This document shows positions 43,493 to 52,437 of a stretch of DNA of 64,000 nt, piece after piece. Location of the stretch: assembly GCF_902859945.1 (NCBI RefSeq), contig NZ_CADIKL010000014.1:62001-126000 (forward strand), given 5' to 3'. The notes under the pieces are model-generated. The model had not been told where the DNA came from. It did no database searches and saw only the letters and a list, made by a program, of their open reading frames with translations. Each line of letters starts with the position of its first letter. The first letter of the stretch is position 1. The position numbers and the translations under genes were made by a program. This DNA comes from Paraburkholderia caffeinitolerans (lineage in GTDB: Bacteria > Pseudomonadota > Gammaproteobacteria > Burkholderiales > Burkholderiaceae).

Positions 43493-44317
43493 CTATGCCG
43501 CCGGAACCGCCTCGCGGCCTGCGTGCGCCGAGTCCTGCGTGGCCCCTGTTTTCGCGCCCAACGCGTTCACCAGCGTGCCGATCCCTTCGATGGAGACCTC
43601 GACCGTCGCGCCATCGCCGATCGAGCCCACGCCCAGCGACGTTCCGCACGCGATCACATCACCCGGTTCGAGCGTGAGGTCCTGCGAAATCAGGCTCACT
43701 TGCTGCGCGGGCGTAAACACCATGTCGTCGAGCGGATAGTTCTGCCGCTCCACGCCATCGAGCCGCGTCACGACGCGCGCGCTGCGCCAGTCGAAACCCG
43801 AAACGATAGCAGGCCCCAGACAACAGAATGTATCGAAACCTTTGGCGCGGCACCATTGCGGGAAGTGCGGATTTTCCGCAAGCAGGCCCGCAGCGGTCAC
43901 GTCGTTGACGATCGTGTAGCCGAAGATCGCGTCCTCTGCCTCGGCAAGACTCGCATTGCGGCAACGCTTGCCAATCACGATGCCGATCTCGCCTTCGAAG
44001 ACGATTTTCCCCGCATAGTGATCGGGCCGCCGAATCGGCACACCCGAACCAATCACCGACTCCTTCGGTTTGATCAGAAAGAGAGGATGCTCCGGAACCG
44101 GCTTTTCAAGCTTCAACGCAAGCGCATGAAAATTGTTCCAGAGCGCCACGACCTTGCCCGGCGTGCAGGGCGCGAGTGGCGTGAGCGTGCGCAGCGAGAG
44201 CACCGCGCCAGTGGGCACCGGTTGATCGAGCCCTTCGTATTCGTGCAGATACCCATCTTCTACGCGGCCGAACACGATACTGCCGTCGTTCGCCATCAAG
44301 CGCATCCATGTGTCCAT
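43493..44317 (-). CDS. Fumarylacetoacetate hydrolase-family protein
   Basis: A 274-residue FAH-fold enzyme. The metal-binding acidic residues lie in FEGEIGIVIG and in the NDVTA stretch, with a C-terminal GDVIACGTSLGVGSIGDGATVEVSIEGIGTLVN segment. Family members include 2-hydroxyhepta-2,4-diene-1,7-dioate isomerase, ureidoglycolate lyase and acylpyruvase; the sequence does not decide between them. Start at 44317 is preceded by GGAG about seven bases upstream. It lies just downstream of frc. Confidence 0.82.
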   Translation of the reverse strand: MDTWMRLMANDGSIVFGRVEDGYLHEYEGLDQPVPTGAVLSLRTLTPLAPCTPGKVVALWNNFHALALKLEKPVPEHPLFLIKPKESVIGSGVPIRRPDHYAGKIVFEGEIGIVIGKRCRNASLAEAEDAIFGYTIVNDVTAAGLLAENPHFPQWCRAKGFDTFCCLGPAIVSGFDWRSARVVTRLDGVERQNYPLDDMVFTPAQQVSLISQDLTLEPGDVIACGTSLGVGSIGDGATVEVSIEGIGTLVNALGAKTGATQDSAHAGREAVPAA

Positions 44318-44452
44318 GCTTCGCTCCATCGTTGCGTGGCGCGCGGCACGCTAGTGCCGCGCGGTCCATCGGTTCAAAGATTCAGTCGTTCATGGGCACG
44401 GGCGCATCGTTGCGCCCGCATCGATCTTCGTGTGCCGCTTCCTGCCGGCCGT

Positions 44453-45700
44453 TCAGATCGCGCCCGAAGCGCGCAGCGAACGGATATCCGTCGCGCTGTA
44501 GCCGAATTCGGCGAGCACTTCGTCGGTGTGCTCGCCCAGCAGCGGCGAGCGCGTAACCTCGGTGGGGCTGTCCGAGAGCTTGATCGGGTTGCCAACCGTG
44601 AGGTACTTGCCGCGCACCGGATGATCGACCTCGACGATCGTGCCGGTATCGCGCAGCGATTCGTCGGCGGCAATCTCTTTCATCGAGAGAATCGGACCGC
44701 ACGGAATGTTCTGCCGATTAAGCACGGCCATCGCTTCGAACTTGGTGCGATGCATGGTCCAGCGCTCGATCTCTGCGAAGATCTCCTTGAGATGCGGCAG
44801 GCGTGCGCTGGCCGTGGCGTAAAGCGGATCGTCGATCCATTCCTCGCGGCCGATCAGCTTGCAGATGCGGTCCCACACGGGCGCCTGCGCGATGAAATAG
44901 ATGTACGCATTGGGGTCGGTCTCCCAGCCCTTGCACTTGAGAATCCAGCCCGGCTGGCCGCCGCCCGAGGCGTTGCCCGCGCGCGGCACGGCGTCGCCGA
45001 AGCTCTCGTTCGGGTACTGCGGATACTCCTTCATGACGCCGTCGCGATCGAGCCGCTGCTGGTCGCGCAGCTTCACGCGGCACAGGTTGAGCACGCCGTC
45101 CTGCATGGCGGCCAGCACCTTCTGGCCGCGCCCGGTGTGAGTGCGCTGATACAGCGCCGTGACGATGCCGAGCGCGAGATGCAGGCCCGTGCCGCTGTCG
45201 CCGATCTGAGCGCCGGAGACAACCGGCGGGCCGTCGTCGAAGCCCGTGGTGGAGGCGGCGCCACCCACGCATTGCGCGACGTTCTCGTAGACCTTGCAGT
45301 CCTCGTAAGGGCCCGGGCCGAAGCCCTTCACCGAAGCCACGATCATGCGCGGGTTGAGCGTCTGGATATGCTCCCAGCTGAAGCCCATGCGTTCCATCGC
45401 GCCAGGCGCGAAATTCTCGACGAGCACATCGCATTCGCGGATCATCCGCTCGAGCACGCGCTTGCCTTGCGGATTCTTCGTGTCGAGCGTGACCGACCGC
45501 TTGTTGCCGTTGAGCATCGTGAAGTACAGGCTGTCCGCGTCGGGAATGTCACGCAGTTGCTCGCGCGTGACGTCGCCGGCGCCGGCGCGCTCTACCTTGA
45601 TAACGTCCGCGCCGAACCATGCAAGCAATTGCGTGCAGGTCGGGCCCGATTGCACGTGCGTGAAATCGAGAATGCGCACCCCATCCAGTGCCTTGCCCAT
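44453..45700 (-). CDS. frc: Formyl-CoA:oxalate CoA-transferase
   Basis: A 415-residue class-III CoA transferase that moves CoA from formyl-CoA to oxalate. It closely follows the Oxalobacter enzyme in HVQSGPTCTQLLAWFGADVIKVER, LYFTMLNGNKRS, KVYENVAQC, DQQRLDRDG and GCCKGWETD-like regions (here ILKCKGWETDPNAYIYF). Catalytic Asp168 lies in GAQIGDSGTG, with a GGGQPGW glycine loop later. It would work with oxalyl-CoA decarboxylase, which is not in this window. The palindrome at 45814-45827 lies 114 bases upstream. The CoA-transferase activity on oxalate is well supported by similarity. Confidence 0.93.
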   Translation of the reverse strand: MGKALDGVRILDFTHVQSGPTCTQLLAWFGADVIKVERAGAGDVTREQLRDIPDADSLYFTMLNGNKRSVTLDTKNPQGKRVLERMIRECDVLVENFAPGAMERMGFSWEHIQTLNPRMIVASVKGFGPGPYEDCKVYENVAQCVGGAASTTGFDDGPPVVSGAQIGDSGTGLHLALGIVTALYQRTHTGRGQKVLAAMQDGVLNLCRVKLRDQQRLDRDGVMKEYPQYPNESFGDAVPRAGNASGGGQPGWILKCKGWETDPNAYIYFIAQAPVWDRICKLIGREEWIDDPLYATASARLPHLKEIFAEIERWTMHRTKFEAMAVLNRQNIPCGPILSMKEIAADESLRDTGTIVEVDHPVRGKYLTVGNPIKLSDSPTEVTRSPLLGEHTDEVLAEFGYSATDIRSLRASGAI

Positions 45701-45813
45701 GTCATGTCTCCCTTGGTTAGTCGTGGCCGGGCGAGTTTCGAAAAATCGGTGGACTGCGGGAGCGCCTGGGCGTCCGCGGTTACTGCTTTTCTGCGTCCTT
45801 GTTCAATACAGTA

Positions 45814-45827
45814 TGTGATATATCACA
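45814..45827 (-). promoter_or_regulatory. Palindromic operator TGTGATATATCACA upstream of frc
   Basis: A perfect 14-base palindrome 114 bases before the frc start. The same core occurs at 47147-47170 (before the small gene and gntR) and in weaker form at 54111-54124 (before oxlT copy 2). The GntR-FCD gene in the locus is the likely binder. Confidence 0.75.
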
Positions 45828-46072
45828 ACGAAGCAAGAGGGGATTTACCGCGTGCAGATGCAGGCCGAATCAGCCGAAAGCCTTATTTGGTAAGGCTTTG
45901 AAGGAATTTATGCCATTTTGGCGCGCCACGAGGAAGGGAAAACCCCGAGTCGAGAGTGGCGAGATATTTTAGATTCGGTGTGCGGGATGGGGTGTCTCGT
46001 CTTGATGCGCATAAAGTTCGGCCGGAGCGTCTTCGCCCTCCCCTCGTCCACGCTTGCTGCAGCCAAAGCAAA

Positions 46073-46110
46073 AAAGGCGGGAGACCATAGGGTCTCCCGC
46101 CTTTCTCAAG
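46073..46110 (-). terminator. Terminator of the GntR regulator gene
   Basis: A perfect 14-bp stem (AAAGGCGGGAGACC / GGTCTCCCGCCTTT, loop ATAG) 28 bases after the gntR stop, with a T-run on the minus strand. Confidence 0.93.
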
Positions 46111-46131
46111 CGAATGACTACGCCACCGCGC

Positions 46132-46860
46132 TTAGTCCAGAAAGTCGCAATGCTTCTCGACGTAAGCCGCAAGATCGAGCGAATGCTGGCGCACGAGTCG
46201 CTCTGCAAGCTCGGTGTCGCGCTTTTCGAGCGCCTCGATAATGCGCAGGTGATCGACGATCGAGCGCGAAGCGCGATCGCTCTGCGAGATCGTCATACGC
46301 CGGATCGCGCGCACGTGCACGAAGATGTTCTTGATCGTATCGAGGATCAGTTGCGACTTCGATAGCTCGACGATCGCCTGATGGAACGCGATATTGGCGT
46401 CCGAATACTCGGCGATATGCTCGGCCGGCGTGCTGTCGCGGAAGTTGTCGAACATGTGGCGCAGCTTGGCGATTTCCGCGTCCGTCGCGTTGGTTGTCGC
46501 GAGGCGCGCGGCCATGCTTTCGAGCGCGGCCCACATCTGGATCATCTCGACGATCTCGCGCTTGCTCTTGCGCACGATATAGATGCCGCGGCGCGGCACC
46601 ATGCGCAGGAAACCTTCCTGCTCCAGCAGCGTCATGGCCTCGCGCACCGGCGTGCGGCTTACGCCTAGTGTTTCGCTCAGCACGCGCTCGTCCAGCCGGA
46701 TTTCTTCGCGTGTCTGATAGATATCCGCGTCGGCGATGGCCTGGCGCAACATCGCGTAAGCCTGATCGCGCAGGCTCAGCGTGGCGTTGATGGGTTGCAG
46801 CGCCAGCTTGAGCGACGCGGCTTCCCGGGTAGCGACTGCTTCAGTGTGTTCTGACGACAT
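46132..46860 (-). CDS. GntR-family regulator, FCD (FadR) subfamily
   Basis: A 242-residue regulator. After a variable N-terminus of about 25 residues, a winged helix at about 30-95 (RLDERVLSETLGVSRTPVREAMTLLEQEGFLRMVPRRGIYIV) is followed by a helical FCD domain (about 105-235) with metal/ligand-binding residues in the ANIAFHQAIVEL and IVDHLRIIEAL segments. The start overlaps the end of the small upstream gene by 20 bases. It is likely to bind the palindromes upstream of its own unit, of frc and of oxlT copy 2, and respond to an organic acid or CoA ester. Confidence 0.9.
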   Translation of the reverse strand: MSSEHTEAVATREAASLKLALQPINATLSLRDQAYAMLRQAIADADIYQTREEIRLDERVLSETLGVSRTPVREAMTLLEQEGFLRMVPRRGIYIVRKSKREIVEMIQMWAALESMAARLATTNATDAEIAKLRHMFDNFRDSTPAEHIAEYSDANIAFHQAIVELSKSQLILDTIKNIFVHVRAIRRMTISQSDRASRSIVDHLRIIEALEKRDTELAERLVRQHSLDLAAYVEKHCDFLD

Positions 46861-47077
46861 TCATTGCCTCTTTAACAACCTGCACGCCGACCAGCGGGCG
46901 GCGCTTTGCATGCAAGTCCAGCTTCGCGCGCGGCGCCACGCCGAGGCCGACATAACGACCATGCTCGGCCGCCTGCTCGATGGCCGCCTGCGGCAGCCAT
47001 TTGGCGATCATAACCGTTGCCGCCGAGCCTAAGCCGACAATTGCCAAACCGAAGAGTGCGAGAGAGATGAAATCCAT
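46841..47077 (-). CDS. Small single-span membrane protein upstream of gntR
   Basis: A 78-residue protein with one N-terminal membrane helix (about 4-27, ISLALFGLAIVGLGSAATVMIAKWL) and a basic soluble tail. No family recognised. The start at 47077 follows GGAG by six bases. Its 3' end overlaps the gntR start by 20 bases, suggesting coupled translation, and it lies 70 bases after the 24-bp palindrome. It may be a leader or accessory membrane peptide of the oxalate system. Low certainty that it is translated. Confidence 0.5.
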   Translation of the reverse strand: MDFISLALFGLAIVGLGSAATVMIAKWLPQAAIEQAAEHGRYVGLGVAPRAKLDLHAKRRPLVGVQVVKEAMNVVRTH

Positions 47078-47146
47078 TTGAAGCTCCACAAGATTGAATC
47101 ATTGAATGACTCAATCATATGCTGCGGCGCGACAAAAATCAATATT

Positions 47147-47170
47147 TCGTATGTGATATATCACATACGA
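47147..47170 (-). promoter_or_regulatory. Perfect 24-bp palindrome, autoregulatory operator
   Basis: The 24 bases have perfect two-fold symmetry, with core TGTGATATATCACA and TCGTA/TACGA ends. It is the longest copy of the shared motif, about 70 bases upstream of the small gene and gntR, consistent with autoregulation. Confidence 0.8.
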
Positions 47171-47403
47171 GTGCGGGTATTGTTGTCTTTCCGCAGCACC
47201 TCTCTTCAAGCCCTCAGATCGCCAAAATCGTTCCGCATGAGAAAAAAAGCCATCCTGACGGAAACCGGCGCGCGCGACAAGGGGCGCGATGACAGACCGC
47301 GGACAAGACGAAGCGACTGCGACCGTGTACGCCCGGACGGCCATTGCAGTTCCTCCTACAAATTGTATTGACAGTGCATGCGCGCCCCCCGCACACTCGA
47401 CCC

Positions 47404-47508
47404 ATGCACACATCCATCCCCTTCATCCACGTGAACGCGATGAATCACCCGTGGCATATGCCCAAAGGCATAGCACGGGGAATGTGTGCGGACGAGCAAT
47501 CCGGGTAG
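47404..47508 (+). other. Possible 34-residue peptide in the DUF2917 leader
   Basis: A 34-codon frame (MHTSIPFIHVNAMNHPWHM... to stop at 47506-47508), rich in His and Met, with no clear Shine-Dalgarno. It could equally start at 47440. It lies between a TTGACA box and an intrinsic terminator. I give it as a candidate only. Confidence 0.25.
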
Positions 47509-47534
47509 TCCAGTCTGTCGTCACGCAAATCACA

Positions 47535-47569
47535 CAGCCCCGCCGGCATCGACGGGGCTGTTGTTTTTT
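47535..47569 (+). terminator. Intrinsic terminator in the DUF2917 leader
   Basis: Stem CAGCCCCG / CGGGGCTG with a 10-base loop, then TTGTTTTTTG. It stands 44 bases before the DUF2917 start, so it either ends a short RNA or attenuates DUF2917. Confidence 0.8.
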
Positions 47570-47613
47570 GTGTGACCGTGTCCCGTCCGTCGGCTCCCAT
47601 CATGGAGAACGCG

Positions 47614-48030
47614 ATGGATTCCGCTTCACAGCATGCCGATCAGGAAGGCGCTTCTGGCCCTTTCAGTGTTTCCAGTATTTTTGCCGCCCCCGCGCACGAC
47701 GATGCGCTGCCAGCCTTGTCGATCCACTTCGCCGTGCCCGCGACCGGCACGTTCACGTGGCGCGTGCGCGCGGACGGCACGCTGCGCGTCCATGGCGCGC
47801 GCGTCTGGCTCACGCGCGCCTGCTCGCCTTACGACCACTGGCTGAGCCCGGGCGAAACGCTGAGGGTCTATCGCGGCGAACGCCTCTGGCTTAGCGTGGA
47901 CGCCGGAAACGCCGCCGCACGCGTGACGCTCACGAGCGCATGGCGGCCGCCGTTTGCAACAGTGCGGCGCACGGCCGGACGTTGCGCCGACTGGTTTGCC
48001 CTGCTCACGACGCGCCGTCTTGTGCGTTAG
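47614..48030 (+). CDS. DUF2917 family protein
   Basis: A 138-residue protein with a DUF2917-type core FTWRVRADGTLRVHGARVWLTRACSPYDHWLSPGETLRVYRGERLWL at about 48-93 and a basic C-terminus. Function unknown. I chose the start at 47614, with GGAG six bases upstream, over 47602. A strong terminator precedes it by 44 bases. Confidence 0.82.
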   Translation: MDSASQHADQEGASGPFSVSSIFAAPAHDDALPALSIHFAVPATGTFTWRVRADGTLRVHGARVWLTRACSPYDHWLSPGETLRVYRGERLWLSVDAGNAAARVTLTSAWRPPFATVRRTAGRCADWFALLTTRRLVR

Positions 48031-48164
48031 CGGCTTCGTCCTGCCCTACCGATGCAGGCGTCCGCCACAACGCAAGCGGGCGCCGCTTTAAACCCACCAC
48101 GATGCAAAAAGGCCTGGCAGACCGCTCACGCGGCGCGCCAGTCCCTCATCAAGCGGCAAACACG

Positions 48165-49328
48165 TCAGAACTTGTGCCGCAGGCCCAGATTGAACATGGT
48201 CTGCGTCGCCGTGCCGTTATAGCCGTACGAGCCAATCGACGCCTCGGCTGGCATCGAGCCGCCCAGGCCATCGCCCTGGTCTCCACTCGCGTGCTGCCAG
48301 CCCGCGGTCATATAGATGTCGGTGCGCTTCGAAAGGCTGTAATCCGCGCCGATCGACACCTGGTGGTAGTTCGCGTTCGTGTCGCCATTGGCATGCGTGT
48401 AGGTGTAGCCAAGGCCGAGCAGGAGCACCGGACTCAGTTGATAGTTCACGAAGCCCTGGCCCGTGTTGTACTTCTCGATGCTGCGGAACACCGAGCTGCC
48501 GTCCGGCGCGTATTGCGCGTTGCTATAACCGAGGCCGAAGATGAACTGGCCAAGCGAGTATTGCGCCGCCGCGCGCGCAATGGAGAGTGAGTGGGCGCTC
48601 ACATAGCCGCTGTTGATGGAACTGTCGAAGGTGCCGTCCGAAGTGCTGCTCCAGCCGGTGGTCCGGATACCGGTGCCCGCCTGGCTGTTAGCCGCGTAGA
48701 AATAGCCGCCCGCCAGCGAGATCGGCCCGTTGTTATAGGCGACGGCCGCCGAATACGACTGTTCAGCCCCGGTAGAGCCGGCGATGCCGCCGAACGAATA
48801 CATGGCAGCGGCCTGCAGGCCGTTCCAAACCGGCGTGGTGTACTTGACGGCGTTGTTGACGCGGAAGCTGTTGTCGTAATTGTCGACGTCGCCGGGCGTC
48901 GCGAAGACCGAACCCAGGTAGTTGTCCTCGGTGATGGCCTGCACGAGGTCGACCACCGGGTCATATTGGCGCCCGAGCGTGAGCGCGCCGTACTGCGCCG
49001 CGGTCAGGCCCACGTACGCCTGCCGGCCGAACAGGCGGCCGCCCTGGCCCAATGCGCCCGTCGACGGATTGAAGCCGCTCTCCAACTGGAAGATGGCCTT
49101 GAGGCCGCCGCCCAGATCCTCGGCGCCCTTCAAGCCCCAGCGCGAGCCCGAAAGATTGCCGTAGCTGCTGTTGCCGAGCGACCAGAGATTTTTGTTGCCG
49201 TTGGCGTGATTGACGTAGGTAATGGATGTATCGAGGGTGCCGTACAGCGTGACGCTGGTCTGTGCATGCGCGACGCCGGCGGCGCCGAGCGCGACGAACG
49301 AAAGCGAAGTCAGGACGAGTTGTTTCAC
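48165..49328 (-). CDS. Outer membrane porin, Burkholderia type
   Basis: A 387-residue general porin. A signal peptide ends at AHA (about residue 22), first strand QTSVTLYGTLDTSITYV, SRWGLKGAEDLGGGLKAIFQLESGF, and a final strand MFNLGLRHKF ending in Phe. The start is GTG at 49328, with GGGAG six bases upstream. It is a paralogue of the porin at 20158 and stands alone. Confidence 0.93.
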   Translation of the reverse strand: MKQLVLTSLSFVALGAAGVAHAQTSVTLYGTLDTSITYVNHANGNKNLWSLGNSSYGNLSGSRWGLKGAEDLGGGLKAIFQLESGFNPSTGALGQGGRLFGRQAYVGLTAAQYGALTLGRQYDPVVDLVQAITEDNYLGSVFATPGDVDNYDNSFRVNNAVKYTTPVWNGLQAAAMYSFGGIAGSTGAEQSYSAAVAYNNGPISLAGGYFYAANSQAGTGIRTTGWSSTSDGTFDSSINSGYVSAHSLSIARAAAQYSLGQFIFGLGYSNAQYAPDGSSVFRSIEKYNTGQGFVNYQLSPVLLLGLGYTYTHANGDTNANYHQVSIGADYSLSKRTDIYMTAGWQHASGDQGDGLGGSMPAEASIGSYGYNGTATQTMFNLGLRHKF

Positions 49329-49824
49329 GTCTTTCTCCCGGCGCAGTCGAACTTCCGCAGTCAAACAGCACTTGACCGGACCAGACTACCTCCACCGACA
49401 CGCGAAGTAAAAGAATTAAAAAGCGTGTCTCGAATTGGTCACAGCGGTTTCAGAAAGGATCCAATCCGGCCGTAAACATTGTGTCGCAGGACGATACAAT
49501 GCCGCGCTTCGCGCCCCCTGGATCATCCGGCCCTTTGAGGTTTCGCTCGATGTTTCTTCGGGCTCGGGGTCAACCACCAGGTCGCTCCGCGCGTTTGCTC
49601 CTTTACCAGGCATTTACCAAACGTTTACGTTTTGGCTTGCCGTTACGGCTCGCCGTTACGGCTGACCGTGACGGCAAGCCGCCAAGGCAAGTCCCACGGC
49701 CCCTTGCGCTGCCTGCCGCGACGGCCCGCAGCCGCCGGCCCCACCAACAAACACTATGCGATGCCGCCCCCAAAGACGCCGACCACGGCGCCAATGCGGC
49801 ATCGGAGAATCGCCAGGCCAACCC
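49329..49824. other. Intergenic region with short repeats upstream of mprF
   Basis: About 500 bases without a supported gene. At 49634-49680 a 10-bp inverted repeat (GGCTTGCCGT / ACGGCAAGCC) frames two direct copies of GCCGTTACGGCT (49639, 49652). A near-palindromic CCAAACG-TTTACG-TTTTGG stretch lies just before it. It may hold the mprF promoter and regulators. Confidence 0.55.
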
Positions 49825-52437
49825 ATGCTTGATTCGCCCCCTTCGCGCATTGCGCGCGCCGCCGCCGTGGCGCTGCGCCGCCGCGCCCGCGCGTTGCGCC
49901 TGCAGCGCTTCGTGGCGCCGGCCTTAGCTATCGGCATCTGCGCGCTGTTGCTGCTGGTGTTTCAGCACCTCTCGCAGTCCGTCGACTACCGCTCGGTCAT
50001 CCGCCAGCTCTGGCATCTGAGCCCGGCGCAATGGATCGGCGCCCTCGGCGCCACCGCCGCCAGCTTCGTCGCGCTCGTGGGCCGCGACGCAGTCGGCCTG
50101 CGCTACCTCGGCGCGCGCGTTTCGCGCGGCGCCCTGTGGGTGGGCGCCATCGCCGGCTCGGCGCTCGGCAACGTCACGGGCTTCGGCGCGCTCACGGGCG
50201 GCGCGGTGCGCTGCCGCGTCTACAGCGACGCGGGCGTCACGGCGGCACAAGTCGGCCGCATGACCGTGTTCACGAGCATCACGCTCGCGCTCGCCCTCGC
50301 GCTCATGAGCGCGCTCGGCATGGTGGGCGCCGCCGACACGCTCACGGGCCTGCTGCGGCTCTCGCCCGAGGCGCTGCGCTGGATCGGCGGCGTGGTGCTC
50401 GCGCTCGGCGTTGCGCTCATCGCAGCCTGCCCCGGCGAGGCGCGCGAAGTCGCGCCGTTCAAGCGCGCCTGGCTGCGCTTCACGGTGCCCGCGCGGCGCG
50501 ACCTCGTCGCGCAATTGCTGCTCGCGGCGCTCGACGTGGTCGGCGCGGGCCTCGCGCTGTGGTCCGTGATGCCGCACGCGCATATCGGCTTTGCCGACTT
50601 CCTCACGGTCTACAGCGTCGCCATGCTGCTTGGCCTGATCGGCCACACGCCCGGCGGTATCGGCGTGTTCGAGGCGGCGATGGTGTTCGCGCTCGGCGAC
50701 AGCGTGCCGGGCTCCAAGGTGTTCGCCGCCTTGCTCGCCTATCGCGCGATTTATTTCGGCGCGCCGCTCGCGCTGTCGGCCGCGCTGCTCGCCGCGTTCG
50801 AAGGCCGCGCGCTCAAGAATCCGCTCAACACGGACTTCGCGCGACGCGGCGTTCATGGCGTCTCGCAGCTCGCCCCGCTGTTCCTCGCCATCGTCACCTT
50901 CGTGACCGGCAGCATGCTCGTGATCTCGGGCGCCACGCCCGCGTTCACCAAGCGCATAGAACTCCTGCAGAATTTCATTCCGCTCTGGGTACTCGAAAGC
51001 TCGCAGTTGCTCGGCAGCCTGTTCGGCGTGCTGTTGCTGTTCGTTGCGCGCGGCCTGCTGCGCCGACTCGACGCCGCCTGGTGGCTCGCCCTCGTGCTCG
51101 CGGTGGCCAACCTCGCGCTCTCGCTCACCAAGGGCCTTGCGTTCGTCGAAGCGGGCGTGCTGTGCGTGCTGATCGCGCTGCTGCTCACCACGCGCAGCCG
51201 CTTCAACCGTCATTCGTCGCTGTTCGCCGAGCCCTTCACGCCCGCCTGGCTCGCCTCGGTGGGCTGCGTGATCGCGCTCGCCGTGTGGGTGCTGTTCTTC
51301 GCCTTCCGCGACGTCGAGTACTCGCAGCATCTGTGGTGGCAATTCGCGTTCGACGAACGTGCGCCGCGCGCGCTCCGCGCAACGCTTGGCGCGGGCGTGT
51401 TCGCGGCGGCGCTCGCATCGTGGCAGCTGTTGCGTCCGGCCGCGGGCCGCTTCGTGATTCCCGCCAGCGAGGATCTGGCCGAAGCCGCACGCATCGTGCG
51501 CGCGCAGGAGCGCAGCGACGCAGGCCTCGCGCTCATGGGCGACAAGAGCTTCCTGTTCTCGTCTTCGCGCAACGCGTTCCTCATGTACGCGAAGCGCGGA
51601 CGCACGTGGGCCGCGCTGCACGACCCGGTGGGCCCGCGCGACGAATGGCCCGCGTTGATCCGCGAGTTCGTCTCGCTCGCGCACGCGCACGGCGGCCGCG
51701 CCGCGTTCTATCAGGTACGCGCCGACGCCCTGCCGCTCTATCTCGACGCCGGCCTCACGCTGATGAAACTCGGCGAGGAAGCGCGCGTGATGCTCCAGGA
51801 GTTCGACCTCAAGGGCCCGCAACGCGCGCATCTGCGCTACGCGCTCAAGCGCGGCGAACGCGACGGCTTCACGTTCGAGCACATCGACCCCGCGCGAATG
51901 AGCGACAGCCTGCCCGTGCTGCGCGCGATTTCCGACGCGTGGCTCGAAGAGCGCGACGTGCGCGAAAAGAGCTTCTCGGTAGCCGCATTCGACGACGACT
52001 ATCTCGCCGCGCAACACGTGCTGCTGGTGCGCCAGAACGGCGCGCCGCTCGCCTTCGTGACCTTCATGACGACCGATCTCAACACCGATGCAACGGTCGG
52101 CGTCATGCGCCATCTGCCGGGCGCATCGCCCTACTCGATGGAGTATCTGTTCACGCAGCTCGCACTGCATCTGAAGAGCGCGGGCTATCAATCGCTCTCG
52201 CTCGGCATGGCGCCGCTCGCCGGCATGGGGCCGACGCCGCTCGCTTCGCGGTGGCACCGCCTCGCCGGACTGATCTGGCGCTTCGGCGGCAGGTTCTACA
52301 ACTTCCGTGGGCTGCGCGGCTTCAAGAACAAGTTCGCGCCGCGCTGGGAACCGCGTTATCTGGCTGCATCGGGCTCGATCAGCGTGTTCATCACCCTTGC
52401 GGATCTTTCGTTGCTGGCAGGAGGCTGGCGCTCATGA
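49825..52437 (+). CDS. mprF: Bifunctional phosphatidylglycerol lysyltransferase/flippase
   Basis: An 870-residue MprF. The N-terminal half (about 1-530) has up to 14 membrane helices and is the flippase domain; the C-terminal part (about 545-860) is the DUF2156 aminoacyl transferase domain with LMGDKSFLFSSSRNAFLMYAKRGRTWAALHDP, which adds lysine (or alanine) from tRNA to phosphatidylglycerol. The product lowers surface charge and protects from cationic peptides and acid. The start is ATG at 49825 (MLDSPPSR); longer frames upstream are unlikely. Its stop overlaps acvB by four bases. Confidence 0.93.
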   Translation: MLDSPPSRIARAAAVALRRRARALRLQRFVAPALAIGICALLLLVFQHLSQSVDYRSVIRQLWHLSPAQWIGALGATAASFVALVGRDAVGLRYLGARVSRGALWVGAIAGSALGNVTGFGALTGGAVRCRVYSDAGVTAAQVGRMTVFTSITLALALALMSALGMVGAADTLTGLLRLSPEALRWIGGVVLALGVALIAACPGEAREVAPFKRAWLRFTVPARRDLVAQLLLAALDVVGAGLALWSVMPHAHIGFADFLTVYSVAMLLGLIGHTPGGIGVFEAAMVFALGDSVPGSKVFAALLAYRAIYFGAPLALSAALLAAFEGRALKNPLNTDFARRGVHGVSQLAPLFLAIVTFVTGSMLVISGATPAFTKRIELLQNFIPLWVLESSQLLGSLFGVLLLFVARGLLRRLDAAWWLALVLAVANLALSLTKGLAFVEAGVLCVLIALLLTTRSRFNRHSSLFAEPFTPAWLASVGCVIALAVWVLFFAFRDVEYSQHLWWQFAFDERAPRALRATLGAGVFAAALASWQLLRPAAGRFVIPASEDLAEAARIVRAQERSDAGLALMGDKSFLFSSSRNAFLMYAKRGRTWAALHDPVGPRDEWPALIREFVSLAHAHGGRAAFYQVRADALPLYLDAGLTLMKLGEEARVMLQEFDLKGPQRAHLRYALKRGERDGFTFEHIDPARMSDSLPVLRAISDAWLEERDVREKSFSVAAFDDDYLAAQHVLLVRQNGAPLAFVTFMTTDLNTDATVGVMRHLPGASPYSMEYLFTQLALHLKSAGYQSLSLGMAPLAGMGPTPLASRWHRLAGLIWRFGGRFYNFRGLRGFKNKFAPRWEPRYLAASGSISVFITLADLSLLAGGWRS

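Larger units (their letters stand above)
45701..46131. other. frc promoter region and gntR terminator
   Basis: About 430 bases without a supported gene. The frc promoter, the palindrome at 45814-45827 and the terminator of the GntR gene at 46073-46110 lie here. Confidence 0.6.
47171..47613. other. Long intergenic region, short transcript candidate and DUF2917 leader
   Basis: About 440 bases between the palindrome and the DUF2917 gene. A perfect -35 (TTGACA, 47368-47373) with a weak -10 near 47392, a 34-codon frame (47404-47508) and a terminator hairpin (47535-47570) suggest a short transcript of about 165 bases or a leader. No larger gene is supported. Confidence 0.5.

Noticed and set aside
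43523..45901. 792-codon plus-strand frame opposite the FAH gene and frc
   Set aside because: Antisense shadow; both minus-strand genes have clear family motifs.
49924..52257. 777-codon minus-strand frame opposite mprF
   Set aside because: Shadow of mprF; Arg/Glu/His-rich without domains.
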